Source of the DNA: Rhizobium ruizarguesonis
Lineage (GTDB): Bacteria; Pseudomonadota; Alphaproteobacteria; Rhizobiales; Rhizobiaceae
Assembly (NCBI RefSeq): GCF_012349115.1
Contig: NZ_PQIG01000082.1
Span: forward strand, 1 to 64,000
DNA length: 64,000 bases
Direction: 5' to 3'
The notes under the pieces were generated by a model. It did no database searches. It was not told the origin of the DNA and worked only from the letters and a program-made list of their open reading frames with translations. The position numbers were made by a program, and so were the translations under genes. Of this stretch, positions 46,611-55,456 are shown one piece after another (the stretch's first letter is position 1; each line of letters starts with the position of its first letter).

Positions 46611-47720
46611 TTGGACCTGATCAACCGGCTTCCCTTTCCGGCCATGGCCTTCCGGCAGTTCGACGCGAACGGGGATTTGGATTGCGTCGTGTCGGTTCGC
46701 GGCACCTTCGTTCACCGCCAGGGCGATGCGCTCGCGATCGCCTCGAAACAGGAAGACTTTCAGTGGGAGGACGCCTATGACGGCGATCCCCATGCCAGCC
46801 CTCTCCTGCGTCAGACCGATCTCACGCCAGACAAGGTCGGAACCGACATCACTTTCCTCGGTAATGCCTATGCGCCGGGCAGCACTCCAGCACCTTCATG
46901 GCAGATCGGCCTGCAAGTCGGGCAGATTTCCAAAAAGCTTGAGGCCCATGGCGCGCGCTTCTGGCGCCCCGTCGTCAAGCAAAAATGGGCCGGCTTCTCG
47001 GCAAAGGAAGCAAAGCGCGTGTTGACGGATTGGCAACTGACCGAAGCCGAGCCGGCGTCTTCGGTGCCGATTTGCTGGAGCAAGGCGTATGGCGGCCAAA
47101 TTCCCGGCACCGGAGACCCGGAAAACGAAACGCCCGCTGATGTCGAAGCGCGCAATCCGCTCGGTTGCGGCATCGTCAATCTCGACATGCCTTGGGATCA
47201 CGCGTTCGTCGCCGCACCGCAAATCACTTCTCCCGGCGAGGTGCTGAACTGGCGAGAGCCGGCCGAGCCCCAGGGGCTGGGTCTCGTGTCGCCTTGGTGG
47301 CGGTCCCGCCAGCAATATGCCGGCACCTATGATGATACTTGGCTCAACGACCGTCACCCGCTTCTGCCCGAGGATTTCGACGCACGCTTCTGGCAATGCG
47401 CTCATCCGGATCTCATAGCAGTTCCTTATCTGACCGGGGACGAAGATTACCAGTTGGATGATCTTCACCCCCGCTTTGCGCGCGCCACAGGGCGGTTGCC
47501 CGCAATAACGCTGGGGGTTCGATGTGTCGAGCAGGGACGCGACGATTGGCATGTGCTGTCACTCGACGGCGTGCATTTCGACTGGCGAAACGATGATCGG
47601 GTGATGCTGACCTGGCGGACTCGCTTTCCACTTCAGGAGGCCGGGGAAACATCACTGACGTTAACCCGGGTGCAGGTCAAAATCGCGGCAGATGGTGCTG
47701 CAGGCGAGGCGACGGCATGA
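46611..47720 (+). CDS. DUF2169 T6SS adaptor/chaperone
   Basis: This 369-residue DUF2169 protein has the conserved PFPAMAFRQFDANGD start, the WSKAYGGQIPGTGD motif and the ARNPLGCGIVNLD region. In A. tumefaciens a DUF2169 adaptor loads the PAAR-containing DNase Tde2 onto VgrG. Here the gene sits between vgrG and a PAAR-like toxin, which fits that role. The start is TTG 46611, five bases after GGAGG. It overlaps the toxin gene by 4 nt. Confidence 0.9.
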   Translation: MDLINRLPFPAMAFRQFDANGDLDCVVSVRGTFVHRQGDALAIASKQEDFQWEDAYDGDPHASPLLRQTDLTPDKVGTDITFLGNAYAPGSTPAPSWQIGLQVGQISKKLEAHGARFWRPVVKQKWAGFSAKEAKRVLTDWQLTEAEPASSVPICWSKAYGGQIPGTGDPENETPADVEARNPLGCGIVNLDMPWDHAFVAAPQITSPGEVLNWREPAEPQGLGLVSPWWRSRQQYAGTYDDTWLNDRHPLLPEDFDARFWQCAHPDLIAVPYLTGDEDYQLDDLHPRFARATGRLPAITLGVRCVEQGRDDWHVLSLDGVHFDWRNDDRVMLTWRTRFPLQEAGETSLTLTRVQVKIAADGAAGEATA

Positions 47721-49243
47721 GCATCCCGCGCGACAATTACGTGGGCGAGCCCGACTACCCGGCGCCCTGGACGACGAGGCGGCCGCGGGAGGGGTTGCGC
47801 GATTTGGACGAGGCGCGGGTTGTCTCGCTGTCGCCGGATGTCTGCCTGACGCCGATAGGCTCGTCTGTCGTTCCCATTCCATACCCGATCGTCGATTATT
47901 GCGGGCATGACAAAGACTATACGCCCTCCGTCTTCTTCACCCGCAGGAAGGCCATGGTCATGCGATCCCGCACAACGCACGTCCACGGCGATGCACCGGG
48001 AACGAAAAAGGGAGTCAAATCCGGAACTGTGGAAAATGTGTGCGAGCCCATCGGCCATGCCGATCAGGTGCGGGCTGAGGGTTCTCACGTCATCCGTCAT
48101 CTCGATCGCTTCTGGATGAATGATCGCAATACGCAAGGGGAAGCCATTTTCGTACGCGGGACGGAGACATATGCTCCGCCGGAGGACGATGATCCCATAC
48201 CAGGATCGCTGCGCTGGAACAGCAGCGACGAGGGCAAAATCATGAGCGACGCGTCACCGGAACCGCTGGTGATGGGGGCTCAATACGCCGATGCGAGCGG
48301 TGGCGCTCTACGCCAGGTCGCTCCGCAGCAACAGCCGGCTGGGAATCCGCAAACGAGACTGTCACCAACTCCGCGCCCGGGCGTCGGCCAGCCAGGCAAT
48401 GTTATTCAAGGACCGTGGAGCCCCCGTCCTCCGCCGACACTTCAAACGCCGACCGGCTTTCTTCCAAATCTGCTAAGATATGGCAAATACGGTGTCTTGG
48501 TGCTTCCACTGATGTTGTCAGGGGACACGCCGCTGATCCCGTATCTTCCCAGAGATGCCGATCCTGTCGAGAAGGAGCTTAACGAACGAGCACGTTCCCT
48601 TCTCGATCCTTTCGAACATGGCTACAATCGCGATGTTCAGCGGTGGTACAACGAGCAGATTGAAGCCTACCGACGGCACAAGCGTAGTCAGGAAGAACAG
48701 CAACAACTCCCGCAACCCTTGCCGGTTCCTGAAACCGTACGCGTGGAGCAGGACCGCGAAAAGCGAAGATGCCGTGTCGACACCTACAAAAAGATGGAGC
48801 CGATCTGCAAGAGCATCGGCATGCAGGCCCATCATATTGTGCCTGATTGGACCTTACGATGGGGTACACGCGAAGAGGGTATAGTTGGCTCAAAGCGCAT
48901 CGATACGATGCCCGGCTACTGGGAAGGTCAGAGTATCTGCGTTGTGGGCAATGCCCGGACATCCGGAACCGAGCATAACGAAAGTCATTTGGCGGATGGG
49001 GCAATCGAGAACATTGGCGCGACGTCGAATCCTCTCTATACGGCGACCCTTGACGATGTGAAGCGAGAGTCGATCATAGCAATGTCCGCGGTACGGCCGG
49101 ATTGCGTTGAGCAGATTGTCAAGGCTGTGAACGATGAATTCGCTAACAGTAATAAGAACCAACGACTGAGGGCTCTTCAGCGCGTCCAGGATATCCCGGA
49201 AGAAACGATGAAAATCCTATCGAACGGTAAGTATAAAAAATGA
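47717..49243 (+). CDS. PAAR-like (DUF4150) protein with C-terminal HHxxxD nuclease-like toxin domain
   Basis: This 508-residue effector has an N-terminal DUF4150 PAAR-like tip domain (about 30-150, DVCLTPIGSSVVPIPYPIVD). A proline-rich linker (about 200-250), a hydrophobic patch (about 257-277) and a charged helical region follow. The C-terminal toxin shows CRVDTYKKMEPICKSIG, AHHIVPD at 371-377 and EHNESH at 419-424, the arrangement of HNH/AHH-type nucleases. The downstream cytoplasmic immunity candidate fits a nuclease. It may also belong to the HxxD toxin_43 group; the exact family needs a profile search. Confidence 0.87.
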   Translation: MSIPRDNYVGEPDYPAPWTTRRPREGLRDLDEARVVSLSPDVCLTPIGSSVVPIPYPIVDYCGHDKDYTPSVFFTRRKAMVMRSRTTHVHGDAPGTKKGVKSGTVENVCEPIGHADQVRAEGSHVIRHLDRFWMNDRNTQGEAIFVRGTETYAPPEDDDPIPGSLRWNSSDEGKIMSDASPEPLVMGAQYADASGGALRQVAPQQQPAGNPQTRLSPTPRPGVGQPGNVIQGPWSPRPPPTLQTPTGFLPNLLRYGKYGVLVLPLMLSGDTPLIPYLPRDADPVEKELNERARSLLDPFEHGYNRDVQRWYNEQIEAYRRHKRSQEEQQQLPQPLPVPETVRVEQDREKRRCRVDTYKKMEPICKSIGMQAHHIVPDWTLRWGTREEGIVGSKRIDTMPGYWEGQSICVVGNARTSGTEHNESHLADGAIENIGATSNPLYTATLDDVKRESIIAMSAVRPDCVEQIVKAVNDEFANSNKNQRLRALQRVQDIPEETMKILSNGKYKK

Positions 49244-50289
49244 CGGAAGCTCTTATTGAAAAGTCTGAACTGACGCGGGCATGTGCTGCGAGCGAGCAGT
49301 CGCTGCTGGTATCGTCGGTGGTGGAAAGCTCTGACCTCTACGAGCCAGACTCTGTCGTATGGAAATACGACCGGTCGGGTGGTGGATCGCAATGGGAGGA
49401 TCGAAAGGTTGCCGCACATGTAGAGAGAATCATTTCTTCGGCGGATAGCCATGACTATGTCGTGATGTCTTCGGAAGGAGAGGTGATTTCTGACGTATTT
49501 TCCAGTGGAGCAATCGAAAGAATGATCGGAGCCGGCACTTGGATTGACGGTGCCAAAGGCCATGGTCGCATGCTCGCCTTGGCAAGGATCGAAGATACGC
49601 TCTATTCGTCCGGCAATGGGGGGCAGATATATGTGCGAAACCAGCCGAACCAATGGCGCATATTGACCAATAATCTGTTGTTCGATCCTGACGCTCACGC
49701 TCGTCTCAGCAAAACGGCGCCCCCGACAGATGACCCGCGATTTTTGCAATGGCTTATGGAGTCCAGATCGAAGAGGCCTCGGAATATATCCTTCCACGAC
49801 ATCAATGGGCTAAGCCATGATGCTATCTATCTCTGCGGCGTGGAAGGTACCAAACCTGTCTTGTGCTTCTGGGACGGCTCGGCGCTTCACGAACTCAAGG
49901 TTCATCTTGAGGAAGCCGCGCTGACGGGCATCCACATCGAGCATGCGGATAGCGTCTGGATCTGCGGGCGCGAAGGCGTGCTGCTGCACGGCAGCAACCC
50001 ACGCGGGTTCACGCCGGTCAATCTGCGTCAACAGCTCAATCTTTTTCACATGATCACGCCCTATCGAGGCAAACTTGTGTTGCCTTCGAGCGTTCGTCCC
50101 GGCGGCCTGTTCGAATTCGATCCCGGCACTTCCGATCTTCGACGCTTCTCTCCCGCTCTCCCCAAGCTGCGCGGTGAATACATCTTCTATGCCGGTGCCG
50201 TCGGTGATGTTCTGTGGGTTGTCGGCCAGAAGGATATTTTCCGCTTCGATGGAAGCGAATGGGAACGGATTGAGCATCCCGATCTTTAA
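49240..50289 (+). CDS. Probable immunity protein, beta-propeller-like
   Basis: The 349-residue protein has no signal peptide. It contains repeated blade-like segments in which a Trp/Leu-Cys-Gly or Ser-Gly turn precedes Gly-X-hydrophobic and a closing FDGS or WDGS: YSSGNGGQIYVR, YLCGVEGTKPVLCFWDGS, WICGREGVLLHGS and WVVGQKDIFRFDGS. The start overlaps the toxin stop (ATGA), the usual toxin-immunity arrangement. No enzymatic function is visible. Confidence 0.82.
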   Translation: MTEALIEKSELTRACAASEQSLLVSSVVESSDLYEPDSVVWKYDRSGGGSQWEDRKVAAHVERIISSADSHDYVVMSSEGEVISDVFSSGAIERMIGAGTWIDGAKGHGRMLALARIEDTLYSSGNGGQIYVRNQPNQWRILTNNLLFDPDAHARLSKTAPPTDDPRFLQWLMESRSKRPRNISFHDINGLSHDAIYLCGVEGTKPVLCFWDGSALHELKVHLEEAALTGIHIEHADSVWICGREGVLLHGSNPRGFTPVNLRQQLNLFHMITPYRGKLVLPSSVRPGGLFEFDPGTSDLRRFSPALPKLRGEYIFYAGAVGDVLWVVGQKDIFRFDGSEWERIEHPDL

Positions 50290-50297
50290 CGCGGGGC

Positions 50298-50468
50298 TTG
50301 CGTCACCGGCGGAACGCTGGGGAAAATACGGCTGATCATTATCAAAAACTGAAAATTTCCGAGGCTGTCTCGCGGGTGCCTGACGAGATCTACTATTCAT
50401 TTGCGGTCGAAGTCGGAGGACAGCAGCAAATTCTATCCCAAACGATCCCCGCTGGTAGCGTCCGGTAA
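50298..50468 (+). pseudogene. Open fragment of unknown origin after the immunity gene
   Basis: From a TTG at 50298 a 56-codon frame runs to TAA 50466-50468. Its second half has protein-like composition (LKISEAVSRVPDEIYYSFAV). There is no clear ribosome-binding site. It may be a remnant of a larger gene or the 3' part of a lost effector. I do not recognise it. Confidence 0.3.
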
Positions 50469-50568
50469 TTTTCCTCGCCTTATGGCTGCTACCGCGTGGA
50501 GCAAGAGCATGTTTTGCGCTCTGTTCGCCGGTAGGCCCGGCTGCGCCGGTTCGCTCTGAGGAAGAATT

Positions 50569-50702
50569 ATGATCGTACGTTACGACGGCAATGCATTCAC
50601 GTTCTATGAGCATGGCGACAATGTCGCGTACTAACGGCTTTCGTATGCTTTCTTATTGTTCCGCTCGCCGTCGCGCTATTGCTGAGCCATGCACTCGGCT
50701 GA
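50569..50702 (+). pseudogene. Small membrane protein gene with a one-base frameshift
   Basis: ATG 50569 follows GAGGAAGAATT and encodes MIVRYDGNAFTFYEHGDNV before a stop at 50632-50634. Reading on with one base added near 50624 gives VLTAFVCFLIVPLAVALLL and a stop at 50700-50702, a plausible transmembrane helix. The whole would be about 44 residues. A single-base deletion is the simplest explanation. Confidence 0.45.
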
Positions 50703-50793
50703 GACCCGCTTTGACGCGGGCTTGAGGATTGGGAAGATAAGTGAATGCGGTCGGGTGCCCCTGGACATCTATAAGCTTCATTAGGAACACACC

Positions 50794-51971
50794 ATGACCG
50801 ACACCGACGCAAAGCTGCTGCGGACATTCATTGCCGACGAGAACGAAGCCTTTGCCGATCGGCGCCAGGGGAAATTTTGGCCTGCCAATCATTATCGCAT
50901 CAGGCCTCTGGCGACCAAAGTTTCCGGGCTGCTCGATCCGAACGAGCAGATCGATTTCTATTTCCATTTCATGCGCATTGCCGGCGGCGCACCCTTGGTC
51001 GGAGACAAGGAAATGCCGCTGCTGCTCGAGGCCTATCGGCGCATGCTGCCGTTTCTCGATCTTGGCGGCGTCATCCAGATGTCGCGGCGGCACAAGCTTC
51101 TGTTCGTGTTCGGTTTCGACGATACCGGCGCCCTGCCGAGCGGCGAGACGATTTCGGCCAAGGCGCTGAAGGCGCGGCTCAAGCTCATCGCGCAGGTCGG
51201 CAATTATACGACGATGCCCGCCCAGCGCGACAAGAAGGCAAAGTTTGTTCCCTTTGCCGACGAGGCGGTGCGCATTCTCGAGGTTTTCCAGCATCTGGGC
51301 TATCGCCACGACCGACGTTATGGCGAAGATCTCTATAATGTCACCAATCTCAGCTTCTGGGGTATGGTGTTTATCTGCCTGCTCAACAAGGCGACTCGCG
51401 CCGAGCTTGTTGCCGATATGATTGAGGGCAAATATGATCTTATGCGGCGCGTCGAGCAACGTGCGATGTTGCACCGCTATGTCGAGACAGTCCTGCCGGA
51501 TGCCGAGCCTGACGAAGAGCATTTCCGCTCGCTGGCGCGGCAGCTCAGGACATTGAGCTCACTCGCCGCAATGCCACCGAATCCGTCGCCCTGGCGCAAA
51601 AGCTGGGCCTGCCATTTGGCGATGACGAGGACTGGGAAATCCATATTGCGGTACCGCTGCGTGGCACCGAAGGCCATCCGGTGATCGCCAAGAACGTCGT
51701 GCGATTGCAGATCCGGCCGAACCCGGACTGGCAGTGGGAGCTGAGCGCGCGCATGGCCGAGCGCGGAGAGTTCTCGGAAAGCGAAACAAAGAACTACCGG
51801 AACGATCTCGGTTTCCCAGTTCTCGGGCGCGGAAATCTTCATGCCTTTCCGACATGGCTGAGGCAGGTGCGCGAGAAAAACGGCCTGGATTTCGACACCG
51901 GCGCCGCTGACATTCGTGTGGGCCGCAAGCGGGCGGCAGCCAAGCTTATCGTTCAATCGTTGGAGAGCTGA
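50794..51971 (+). pseudogene. Hypothetical T6SS-linked gene split by a one-base frameshift
   Basis: ATG 50794 opens a frame of good coding character (TDTDAKLLRTFIADENEAFA onwards) to about 51546. There it turns into non-family sequence and stops at 51684. In the frame one base earlier, coding resumes at 51549 (DIELTRRNATESVALAQKLG) and runs to TGA 51969-51971. Restoring one base between 51546 and 51549 gives a single protein of about 392 residues. No family is recognised. The last gene of the T6SS effector region may be decaying or the base may be a sequencing error. Confidence 0.7.
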
Positions 51972-52034
51972 ATTCGGATCGATTGCGGTAGCGGTCGCCG
52001 CCACGGCATATCGAAGCGCTGAAGCATCTTCCCA

Positions 52035-52102
52035 AGACCGGCGAAATCTCTTTCGCCGGTCTGAGCGTTGGCCGTGCCACGGCCGCAATGGCGTCGTGGC
52101 AC
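52035..52102. terminator. Bidirectional terminator region with two hairpins
   Basis: AGACCGGCGAAA (52035-52046) and TTTCGCCGGTCT (52051-52062) form a perfect 12-bp stem with a TCTC loop. GTGCCACG (52074-52081) and CGTGGCAC (52095-52102) form a second 8-bp stem. They lie between the plus-strand hypothetical gene and the convergent aldehyde dehydrogenase gene. Confidence 0.75.
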
Positions 52103-52123
52103 GGTGACGCCTGTCAAACCTGC

Positions 52124-53569
52124 TCAGAAGGGATAGTGCTGGGCGGAATCCTCGACCGTAATCCAGCGCAGGTCGGTGAATTCGGCGATCGCCGCCTTGC
52201 CGCCGAAGCGGCCGTAGCCGCTGCCTTTGACGCCACCGAAGGGCATTTGCGCCTCGTCGTTCACCGTCGGGCCATTGATGTGGCAGATGCCGGATTCGAT
52301 CCGCGCCGCAACGGCCATTGCCCGCTGGACATTGCGGCTGAAGACGGCGGAGGACAGGCCGTATTCGGTATCGTTGGCGATGCGGATGGCTTCTTCCTCA
52401 CTGGTAACGCGAATGATCGGCTTGACCGGGCCGAAGGATTCTTCCGCATAGACGCGCATCTCGGGCGTGACATGATCGAGCAGCGTCGCCTCGACCACGG
52501 TGCCGGAGCGCTTGCCGCCGGCCACGAGCTTTGCACCCTTGGCTGTCGCATCGGCGATCAGCTCTTCCATTTTCTTCGCTGCGTCGAGGCTGATCAGCGA
52601 GCCGAGAACGACGTGCCCACGCGGATCGCCGGCCGGCAGCTGGCTGGCGCGGGCGGCCAGTTTGGCGACGAACTGATCGGCGATCGTCTCGTCGACGATG
52701 ATCCGCTCCGTCGACATGCAGATCTGGCCCTGATGCATGAAGGCGCCGAAAATGGCGGCATTGACGGCGCCGTCGATATCGGCGTCGTCGAGGATAACAA
52801 GCGGCGCCTTGCCGCCGAGTTCAAGAAGGGCGGGCTTGAGATGCCTGCCGCAGGTCTCGGCGATGATCTTGCCGACCTTGGTCGACCCGGTGAAGTTCAC
52901 GCGTTTGACGGCCGGATGGGCAATCAGCGCGGCAACGATCTCAGGCGCATCTTCAGGCGCGTTGGTGAGGACGTTGATGACGCCGGCCGGCAGGCCCGCT
53001 TCGGTCAGCACTGTGGCAATCAGCCGGTGCGTGCCGGGGCATTGTTCGGAGGCCTTGAGGACGACGGTGTTGCCGCAGGCGATCGGCATGGCGATGGCGC
53101 GGGTGGCGAGGATGACGGGCGCGTTCCAGGGAGCGATCGCCAGGCAGACGCCGGCGGCCTGGCGAACGCCCATGGCGAGCGTGCCGGGTTTGTCGGAAGG
53201 GATGATTTCGCCTGATATCTGCGTCGTCATGGCGCCGGCCTCGCGCAGGATGTTGGCGGCGAGCATGACATTGAAGCCGGCCCAGGGCGCGGTTGAGCCG
53301 GTCTCCTCGATCATCAGAGTGGTAAACTCGTCGACTTTGGAATCCATGATATCGGCAGCCTTCATCAGGATCGCGCGGCGCTGGCCGGGGCCGGTCTTCG
53401 ACCAGGCGCCGAAGGCAGCGGAGGCGGCACTAACGGCTGCGGCAACGTCGTCCAGGCTTGCCGCGGCGGCGCGGCTTGCGAGCTTCTCGGTGAAGGGATC
53501 GATGCGATCATAGGTCCGGCCGCCGGAGGCTGCACGGTCGGCGCCGTTTATGAGGAGGGAAATATTCAT
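52124..53569 (-). CDS. NAD(P)-dependent aldehyde dehydrogenase, last gene of the operon
   Basis: The 481-residue enzyme has the ALDH pattern: IAPWNAPVILATRAIAMP, the glutamate in LELGGKAP, the catalytic cysteine in GQICMSTER and the C-terminal MPFGGVKGSGYGRFGG. It resembles benzaldehyde, vanillin or salicylaldehyde dehydrogenases more than betaine-type ones. It is a paralogue of the ALDH at 59238-60701. Position in the operon suggests oxidation of an aldehyde made by the neighbouring alcohol dehydrogenase. Confidence 0.92.
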   Translation of the reverse strand: MNISLLINGADRAASGGRTYDRIDPFTEKLASRAAAASLDDVAAAVSAASAAFGAWSKTGPGQRRAILMKAADIMDSKVDEFTTLMIEETGSTAPWAGFNVMLAANILREAGAMTTQISGEIIPSDKPGTLAMGVRQAAGVCLAIAPWNAPVILATRAIAMPIACGNTVVLKASEQCPGTHRLIATVLTEAGLPAGVINVLTNAPEDAPEIVAALIAHPAVKRVNFTGSTKVGKIIAETCGRHLKPALLELGGKAPLVILDDADIDGAVNAAIFGAFMHQGQICMSTERIIVDETIADQFVAKLAARASQLPAGDPRGHVVLGSLISLDAAKKMEELIADATAKGAKLVAGGKRSGTVVEATLLDHVTPEMRVYAEESFGPVKPIIRVTSEEEAIRIANDTEYGLSSAVFSRNVQRAMAVAARIESGICHINGPTVNDEAQMPFGGVKGSGYGRFGGKAAIAEFTDLRWITVEDSAQHYPF

Positions 53570-53592
53570 CGGAGGTCTCCTGGGGACAAGAA

Positions 53593-54378
53593 CTAGAAGC
53601 CGAGGACTTCGGCGTTGATGGAAGCTTCGAGGCCGCCGTCGACGGCAAGATTGGCGCCATTGATCCAGCGTGCGCCATCCGAGCAGAGGAAGAGCACGGC
53701 AGGCGCAATATCGGCGGAGGTGCCGGCGCGGCCGACGCGGGTAATGTCGCTATCGACTTTGGCGTCGCCGAGCACGGCGCGGAACTGCTTGAGGATCGGC
53801 GTTTCCACCGGCCCGGGGCTGACCGCATTCACCCGGATGCCGCGGTTCTTGAACAGCGGCTGATGGGCCGCCCGCATGGTCCAAAGCAGCAGCAGCTCCT
53901 TGGAGAGCGGGTAACCTTCCTCGTCCTTGAGGTTGTGCTCAGCGACAACCGCGGCCACTTCGGGAAAGCCTTCGATGGCGGTCAAGGATTTTGCCCGCTC
54001 GAGATTGGCGCGCCAGCCGTAGCCGGCAATCGAGGCGACGTTGACGACGGCGCCGCCTTCGCGCAGGCGGGGTACCACGGCTTCCGACAGGGCGCGAAGC
54101 CCGTAGAAATTGACGGCGAGCGTCGAGACGACACCGGTGTTGCCGGAAAGGCCGGCGACATTGGCGAGCGCGTCGAGGCGCGCCGGAAGCTGTGCGACGA
54201 TGTCGGCTACGCCAGCGGCGGTCGAAAGATCACCCTTGATGAAGGCGGCACTTCCACCCACCGGCTCGCGCACATCGACGCCGATGACCTCGGCACCCAT
54301 CTGGCCGGCCAGTTCCGCCGTGCGGGCGCCGATGCCGGAAGCGACGCCGGTCACCAGGATTGTTTTACCAAAAAGCAT
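53593..54378 (-). CDS. Short-chain dehydrogenase/reductase, coniferyl-alcohol-dehydrogenase-like
   Basis: The 261-residue classical SDR has TGVASGIG, the NVAG-type segment, SIAG before the active site, and YPLSK as the catalytic Tyr/Lys pair. It resembles coniferyl alcohol and 3-alpha-hydroxysteroid dehydrogenases. ATG 54378 follows AAGGTGACGTTC. It is 23 nt upstream of the ALDH, so the pair could turn an alcohol into an acid. The substrate is unknown. Confidence 0.85.
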   Translation of the reverse strand: MLFGKTILVTGVASGIGARTAELAGQMGAEVIGVDVREPVGGSAAFIKGDLSTAAGVADIVAQLPARLDALANVAGLSGNTGVVSTLAVNFYGLRALSEAVVPRLREGGAVVNVASIAGYGWRANLERAKSLTAIEGFPEVAAVVAEHNLKDEEGYPLSKELLLLWTMRAAHQPLFKNRGIRVNAVSPGPVETPILKQFRAVLGDAKVDSDITRVGRAGTSADIAPAVLFLCSDGARWINGANLAVDGGLEASINAEVLGF

Positions 54379-54418
54379 GAACGTCACCTTTCGTAACAGA
54401 ATCCGGAAATAAGCCGGC

Positions 54419-55456
54419 TCATTCTTCCCATTTGACTTTATGCGGACCGGGCAATTTCAGCCGGTAGCCGACGGGCAGAAGTTGAAAATCGAAGCGACGC
54501 TCTATTTCGCCCCAAAGGCCGCGCGGCAGGTAGAGCGAGAAAATCACGGCGGTGGCGCCGAGGCCGATCAGGTACCAGACGCCGGCTGAACCGAAGACGG
54601 TCTCGATCACGAAGAACAGGATGGCGCCGAGGATCGCGCCTTCGAACTTGCCGATCCCGCCGACCAGCACCATGAAGATCATGTAGGCCGTCCACTGGAC
54701 GCTGAAATAGGTCTTCGGCTGGAAGGTGGTGGCGGTCGCCAGCCATAGGCCTCCGGCAACCGCAATGCCGAAGGCGGCGAGCACGAAGAGCAGCCTCTTC
54801 GTTGCGATTACGCGCACGCCGACCGAGATTGCCGCCTCCTCATTGTCGCGGATCGCCTGCATGGCTGCACCTGCGCGGCTGCGCATCAGGATGAAGAGAG
54901 CGCCGAGCAGTGCGGCCATGGCCATCAAGGCGAGCCAGTAGATCGTTGCCCGCCGCGTTGCGCCGTCATAGACGTTGAGCGAGATCAGCGAGGTTCCCGT
55001 TTCCCCCTGGATCAGCCGGTCGAGGTTGACGAGCAGGTGGGCGAGTTCCGCTATCACCCACATGCCGATTGCGAACTCGCCGCCCTTCAGACGCAGCATG
55101 AACAGCGAAAGTGGGATCGACAGCGCGCCGGTCACGATCGCGGCGGCAAAGAGCGAGACGAAGGGATTGAGCCCCGCATCCGCAAGCCGGATGGTGAAAT
55201 AGGCGCCGAGGCCGAAGAACACCTGCTGACCGACCGAGACGAGCCCGCCGAAACCGGCCAGCGCATTCCACATGGCGGCAAGGATCACATAGATGAAGAG
55301 GGCCGTCATCCGGTCGATCGCGCCGGCGCCGAGGACAGTGGGGGCAAACATCAGCAGGACGAGCACCGCGGCCATGCAGCCAAGCGCCACCCGCGATGAC
55401 TTCGTCCAGCGCTCAATCGATATTCCATTGGAGGCACGAGTCGCGTTGGGGCTCAT
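54419..55456 (-). CDS. livM: Branched-chain-type ABC importer permease LivM
   Basis: The 345-residue membrane protein has about nine hydrophobic segments and the LivM ATPase-contact loop (SRAGAAMQAIRDNEEAAISVGV). Its ATG overlaps the livH stop by 4 nt. The importer type handles branched amino acids but also aromatic and amide compounds. Confidence 0.92.
   Translation of the reverse strand: MSPNATRASNGISIERWTKSSRVALGCMAAVLVLLMFAPTVLGAGAIDRMTALFIYVILAAMWNALAGFGGLVSVGQQVFFGLGAYFTIRLADAGLNPFVSLFAAAIVTGALSIPLSLFMLRLKGGEFAIGMWVIAELAHLLVNLDRLIQGETGTSLISLNVYDGATRRATIYWLALMAMAALLGALFILMRSRAGAAMQAIRDNEEAAISVGVRVIATKRLLFVLAAFGIAVAGGLWLATATTFQPKTYFSVQWTAYMIFMVLVGGIGKFEGAILGAILFFVIETVFGSAGVWYLIGLGATAVIFSLYLPRGLWGEIERRFDFQLLPVGYRLKLPGPHKVKWEE

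Noticed and set aside
50705..50720. CCCGC/GCGGG hairpin as a terminator before the last T6SS-region gene
   Set aside because: The stem is only 5 bp with no T-run. Such stems are common by chance in this base composition.
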